Shown here: piece after piece, positions 6,423 through 9,035 of the stretch
Layout of the letters: every line of letters starts with the position of its first letter
How positions within the stretch are numbered: position 1 is the stretch's first letter
Notes under the pieces: generated by a model
Seen by the model: the letters and a program-made list of their open reading frames with translations, nothing else
Databases searched by the model: none
Told to the model about the DNA's origin: nothing
Assembly: GCA_014858325.1 (NCBI GenBank)
Contig: RKCM01000118.1
Coordinates: forward strand, 1-9,035
Length of the DNA stretch: 9,035 bases
Direction of reading: 5' to 3'
Source: Oscillospiraceae bacterium
GTDB taxonomy: Bacteria; Bacillota; Clostridia; Oscillospirales; Ruminococcaceae
Program-made: the position numbers and the translations under genes

Positions 6423-6476
6423 AGAGCGGCCTGTGACAGAAATTTTCTGTAACGGGCCGCTCTTTTCTTGCTTTTT
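6423..6476 (+). terminator. Strong Rho-independent terminator after the glycosyltransferase unit
   Basis: The outer stem AGAGCGGCC (6423-6431) pairs with GGCCGCTCT (6455-6463). The helix continues inward through TGT/ACG (one T-G wobble) and, after a single G-A mismatch, ACAGAA/TTCTGT (6436-6441 with 6445-6450) around a 3-nt loop. The T-rich tail, 6463-6476, reads TCTTTTCTTGC-like and then six T. It starts 5 bases after the stop codon. Confidence 0.9.
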
Positions 6477-6483
6477 TGGTGAT

Positions 6484-6512
6484 TTGATAGTAGAATAAGG
6501 TGTAATACTATC
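6484..6512 (+). promoter_or_regulatory. Promoter P1 of the rfb unit, overlapped by an inverted repeat
   Basis: TTGATA (6484-6489), a 16-bp spacer and TACTAT (6506-6511) form a plausible sigma-A promoter. GATAGTA (6486-6492) and TACTATC (6506-6512) are a perfect 7-bp inverted repeat whose arm centres are 20 bp apart, about two helical turns. The arms sit on the -35 and -10, so a dimeric regulator binding there could block the promoter. The promoter is moderately supported; the operator role is inference. Confidence 0.5.
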
Positions 6513-6559
6513 GTCCGGCCTGTAAAAACGGCAGGGCAGCAGCGTTGCACGCAACTTTG

Positions 6560-6588
6560 TTGACAGCGGACGCAGCTCCGCTTTGAAT
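6560..6588 (+). promoter_or_regulatory. Promoter P2 of the rfb unit
   Basis: A consensus TTGACA (6560-6565), a 17-bp spacer and TTGAAT (6583-6588, 4/6) lie about 40 bases before the rfbA start. The spacer holds a perfect 6-bp hairpin, AGCGGA/TCCGCT (6565-6570 with 6577-6582). Either this or P1 could be the main promoter. Confidence 0.45.
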
Positions 6589-6629
6589 TAAGCTGCACAA
6601 CTTTTTAAGAACAAAAGGAGTGCACAAAT

Positions 6630-7517
6630 ATGAAAGGTATTATTCTGGCCGGCGGTGCCGGCACCCGGCTTTATCCGTTGACGATGGTCACCAGCAAGCA
6701 GCTGCTGCCCGTTTACGATAAGCCTATGATCTATTACCCGCTTTCCACGCTGATGCTGGCGGGCATTCAGGACATCCTGATCATCTCGACCCCCACCGAC
6801 ACGCCCCGCTTTGAGGCGCTGCTGGGCGATGGCAGCCAGTACGGCATCCATCTGCAATATAAAGTTCAGCCCTCCCCGGACGGTCTGGCACAGGCCTTCA
6901 TCCTGGGCGAGGAGTTCATCGGCGACGATTGCTGCGCCATGATCCTGGGCGACAACATCTTCTACGGCAACGGCTTCTCCAAGATCCTGAAGACCGCCGC
7001 CGCCAACGCCGAGACCAAGAGCCGCTGCACCGTGTTCGGCTACTATGTGCCGGACCCCGAGCGCTTTGGCATCGTGGAGTTTGATAAGGACGGCAAGGTG
7101 CTGAGCGTGGAAGAAAAGCCCGAGCACCCCAAATCCAACTACGCCATCACCGGCCTGTACTTCTACAACAAGGAAGTCGTCCAGATGGCAAAGCAGGTCA
7201 AGCCCTCCGCCCGCGGCGAGCTGGAGATCACCACCCTGAACGATATGTACCTGAAGAAGGGCGAGCTGGACGTCCAGCTGCTGGGCCGCGGCTTTGCATG
7301 GCTGGATACCGGCACCATGGACAGCCTGGTGGACGCCGCCGACTTTGTGCGGATGATCGAGAAGCGCCAGGGCATCAAGATCAGCGCCCCGGAGGAGATC
7401 GCCTTCAAGTATGGCTGGATCGACCGCGAGACCCTGCTGGCAAGCGCAGAGCGCTACGGCAAGAGCCCCTATGGCCAGCACCTCAAGAACGTGGCCGACG
7501 GCAAACTGAGATATTGA
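6630..7517 (+). CDS. rfbA: Glucose-1-phosphate thymidylyltransferase
   Basis: This enzyme joins dTTP and glucose-1-phosphate to give dTDP-glucose, the first step of dTDP-L-rhamnose synthesis, in the cytoplasm. The 295 residues match the usual length of about 290. Visible motifs are the nucleotidyltransferase signature LAGGAGTRLYPLT (6-18), SKQLLPVYDKPMIYYPLS (22-39), metal-binding GDNIFYG (107-113), VEEKP (160-164) and LDTGTMDSL (225-233) with the second metal-binding Asp226. AAAAGGAG lies 9 nt before the ATG at 6630. It is the first gene of the unit, preceded by a terminator and a leader of about 150 bases with two promoter candidates. rfbD follows after 22 bases. The alternative symbol is rmlA. 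Nothing in the sequence looks damaged. Confidence 0.97.
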   Translation: MKGIILAGGAGTRLYPLTMVTSKQLLPVYDKPMIYYPLSTLMLAGIQDILIISTPTDTPRFEALLGDGSQYGIHLQYKVQPSPDGLAQAFILGEEFIGDDCCAMILGDNIFYGNGFSKILKTAAANAETKSRCTVFGYYVPDPERFGIVEFDKDGKVLSVEEKPEHPKSNYAITGLYFYNKEVVQMAKQVKPSARGELEITTLNDMYLKKGELDVQLLGRGFAWLDTGTMDSLVDAADFVRMIEKRQGIKISAPEEIAFKYGWIDRETLLASAERYGKSPYGQHLKNVADGKLRY

Positions 7518-7539
7518 TCCGAAAGAGAGGCAGAACTGC

Positions 7540-8457
7540 ATGAAAATTATCGTCACTGGCTGCAAGGGCCAGCTGGGCACCGAGATCATCAAGCAGCTGC
7601 GGGAGGGCCGCAGCGAGATCGGCGTGCTCCCCGAAAAGCTGCTCAACGCCACTGTCATCCCGGTGGACCTGCCCGAGCTGGATATCTCCAATTACAAGAT
7701 GGTGGATGATTTCGTCCGCCGCCAGCGCCCGGACGTCATCATCAACTGCGCCGCCTACACCAACGTGGATGGGTGCGAGGTGAACCACGACGCGGCCTTC
7801 AAGGCCAACGCCATCGGCCCCCGCAATCTGGCCCAGGCTGCCACCAAGACCGGCGCCCGGCTGGTGCACGTCTCTACCGATTACGTCTTCTCCGGCCGGG
7901 AGAACGGCGGCATCGCGCAGGACGAGGCCACCCTGCCCGGCCCCATCAGCGCCTACGGCTCCACCAAGCTCATGGGCGAAAAGTACGTGGAGCAGTTCTG
8001 CCACCGCCACTTCATCGTCCGCACCGCCTGGCTCTACAGCTACTACGGCAAAAACTTTGTCAAGACCATCGTGAACGCAGGCCGGAAGTTCGGCAAGCTG
8101 GAAGTGGTCAACGACCAGTGCGGCAACCCCACCAACGCCGTCGATCTGGCCCATGAGATCCTGCAGCTCTGCGTCACCCACGAGTACGGCCTGTACCACT
8201 GCACCGGCGAGGGCATCTGCTCCTGGTACGATTTCGCTTCCGAGATCATCCGCCTCTCCGGCGTGGACGCCACGGTGGCCCCCTGCACCAGCGAGGAGTA
8301 CAAGGCAAAGCACCCCGAAAGCGCCGACCGCCCCAAGTGGAGCGCACTGGACAATCGGATGCTGCGCTGCACCGTCGGCAACGACGTCCGCGACTGGAAG
8401 GAAGCCCTGGCCTGCTTCTTCGCCCATTGGGACGGCGAAAATGGCATGAAAGATTAA
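7540..8457 (+). CDS. rfbD: dTDP-4-dehydrorhamnose reductase
   Basis: It catalyses the last step of dTDP-L-rhamnose synthesis, NAD(P)H-dependent reduction of dTDP-4-keto-L-rhamnose. The 305 residues form an extended short-chain dehydrogenase fold: cofactor loop TGCKGQLG (6-13), INCAAYTNVDGCE (68-80), VSTDYVFSG (111-119, Thr113), and the catalytic pair in YGSTK (Tyr139, Lys143). RTAWLYSYYGKNFV (161-174) and a C-terminal DRPKWSALDNRML (263-275) mark the RfbD branch. The stretch at about 21-42 is longer than in enterobacterial RfbD; I believe such an insertion is common in clostridial homologs. An AGAGAGG site precedes the ATG at 7540 by 9 nt. The 22-base gap to rfbA indicates one operon. The stop is followed by 147 non-coding bases that hold the large repeat element, before rfbB. 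Confidence 0.96.
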   Translation: MKIIVTGCKGQLGTEIIKQLREGRSEIGVLPEKLLNATVIPVDLPELDISNYKMVDDFVRRQRPDVIINCAAYTNVDGCEVNHDAAFKANAIGPRNLAQAATKTGARLVHVSTDYVFSGRENGGIAQDEATLPGPISAYGSTKLMGEKYVEQFCHRHFIVRTAWLYSYYGKNFVKTIVNAGRKFGKLEVVNDQCGNPTNAVDLAHEILQLCVTHEYGLYHCTGEGICSWYDFASEIIRLSGVDATVAPCTSEEYKAKHPESADRPKWSALDNRMLRCTVGNDVRDWKEALACFFAHWDGENGMKD

Positions 8458-8470
8458 CAAGAGAAACAAG

Positions 8471-8572
8471 CTCGCCCTCTCAGGCCGCCTTGCGGCGTCC
8501 AGCTCCCCCAAAGGGGGAGCCAAGACCTCTCCCCTTGGGAGAGGTGTCTGCGCAGCAGACGGAGAGGGCGAG
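8471..8572 (+). repeat. Hairpin-cluster repeat element, copy 2, with 11-bp terminal inverted repeats
   Basis: CTCGCCCTCTC (8471-8481) and GAGAGGGCGAG (8562-8572) are perfect 11-bp inverted ends. Between them lie four perfect hairpins in a row, each with a 3-nt loop: GCCGC/GCGGC (8484-8496), GCTCCCCC/GGGGGAGC (8502-8520), ACCTCTCCC/GGGAGAGGT (8525-8545) and GTCTGC/GCAGAC (8546-8560). No T-tract follows, so read-through from rfbD to rfbB is expected. The ribosome site of rfbB lies outside. No reading frame of substance is present, so it looks like a non-coding dispersed repeat of the REP or MITE kind. Confidence 0.85.
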
Positions 8573-8604
8573 GATGCGAACAATTATAGAAGGATCGATT
8601 TATT

Positions 8605-9035
8605 ATGAAAACTTACCTTATCACCGGCTGCGCCGGTTTCATTGGCTCCAACTTTGTGCATTATATGCTCAAAAAGTACCCCGAGATCCTGCTGGTCAAC
8701 CTGGATAAGCTGACCTACGCCGGCAACCTCGAAAACCTGAAGGACGTGGAGGGCGACCCCCGCCATGTCTTCGTGCAGGGCGATATCTGCGATAAGGAGC
8801 TCGTCGAGAGCCTGTTCGCCAAGTATGATTTCGATTACGTCATCAACTTTGCCGCCGAGAGCCACGTGGACCGCTCCATCAAGAACCCCGAGATCTTCGT
8901 CCAGAGCAACGTCATGGGCACCGTGAACCTGCTGCAGCGGGCCAAGGAGGCCTGGTACGACGCCGACGCCAAGACCTGGAAAGAGGGCAAGAAGTACCTG
9001 CAGGTGTCCACCGATGAGGTCTACGGCGCTCTGGG
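8605..9035 (+). CDS. rfbB: dTDP-glucose 4,6-dehydratase, 3'-truncated by the window edge
   Basis: It converts dTDP-glucose to dTDP-4-keto-6-deoxyglucose, the second step towards dTDP-L-rhamnose. The first 143 codons of an expected 340-350 are present, open to the end of the window. Visible are the NAD-binding loop ITGCAGFIGSNFV (6-18), LDKLTYAGNLENL (33-45) and GDICD (59-63). INFAAESHVDRSI (80-92), FVQSNVMGTVNLL (98-110) and VSTDEVYGAL (134-143) follow. The last holds Thr136, Asp137 and Glu138, matching the catalytic Thr/Asp/Glu trio of the family; Tyr and Lys of the YxxxK motif would lie beyond the window. AGAAGGA (8588-8594) precedes the ATG by 10 nt. It is third in the unit, separated from rfbD by the repeat element. 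The alternative symbol is rmlB. Confidence 0.96.
   Translation, partial: MKTYLITGCAGFIGSNFVHYMLKKYPEILLVNLDKLTYAGNLENLKDVEGDPRHVFVQGDICDKELVESLFAKYDFDYVINFAAESHVDRSIKNPEIFVQSNVMGTVNLLQRAKEAWYDADAKTWKEGKKYLQVSTDEVYGAL

Noticed and set aside
6464..6629. A riboswitch in the rfbA leader
   Set aside because: No known riboswitch core or terminator/antiterminator pair could be recognised; only short hairpins and promoter-like sequences are seen.
8471..8572. Reading the repeat element as a terminator or a CRISPR array
   Set aside because: No T-tract follows any of its hairpins, and there are no regularly spaced direct repeats with unique spacers. It is a single unit of nested and tandem inverted repeats.

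Overview
The window is GC-rich Firmicutes-type chromosomal DNA. Strong purine-rich ribosome binding sites precede nearly every complete gene, two genes start with TTG, and promoters carry an extended -10. Two intergenic, hairpin-rich repeats share a CCCTCTC start and a CAGCTCCCCC / GGGGGAGCC hairpin. From memory, this repeat style is common in Faecalibacterium, Gemmiger and Subdoligranulum (Oscillospiraceae/Ruminococcaceae). That placement is inference, not a database result.

Layout, left to right. Bases 1-1030 hold the C-terminal half of polynucleotide phosphorylase (second RNase PH core, KH and S1 domains), cut by the window edge. A near-perfect hairpin at 1045-1081 ends it. On the minus strand, converging on the same hairpin, lies a two-gene Phd/Doc toxin-antitoxin module (antitoxin 1456-1698, toxin 1082-1459, ATGA overlap) with its own extended -10 promoter and an inverted-repeat candidate operator. 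Diverging from it is a secreted SpoIID/LytB-domain protein (1876-2985).

From 3020 onward the window is a cell-surface polysaccharide locus. A promoter at 3020-3048 drives a large protein with two GT2 glycosyltransferase domains (3093-5531). A rhamnosyltransferase-like single-domain GT2 (5626-6417) follows, with a short repeat element between them. A long hairpin with a U-tract (6423-6476) closes this unit. A second unit then starts from one or two promoters in 6484-6588: rfbA (6630-7517), rfbD (7540-8457) and rfbB (8605 to the window end). These are three of the four dTDP-L-rhamnose enzymes. A second, elaborate repeat element (8471-8572) sits between rfbD and rfbB. The epimerase gene rfbC is not in the window.

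The two units fit together as donor supply (RfbA/B/D make dTDP-L-rhamnose) and donor use (the two glycosyltransferases), presumably building a rhamnose-containing wall or capsular polysaccharide. The SpoIID-like protein may act on the same wall. I do not see a clearly new enzymatic system. The most unusual structure is the repeat at 8471-8572: an 11-bp closing stem around four consecutive hairpins, each with a 3-nt loop. A shorter relative at 5532-5583 keeps the pairing of its first hairpin with different bases.
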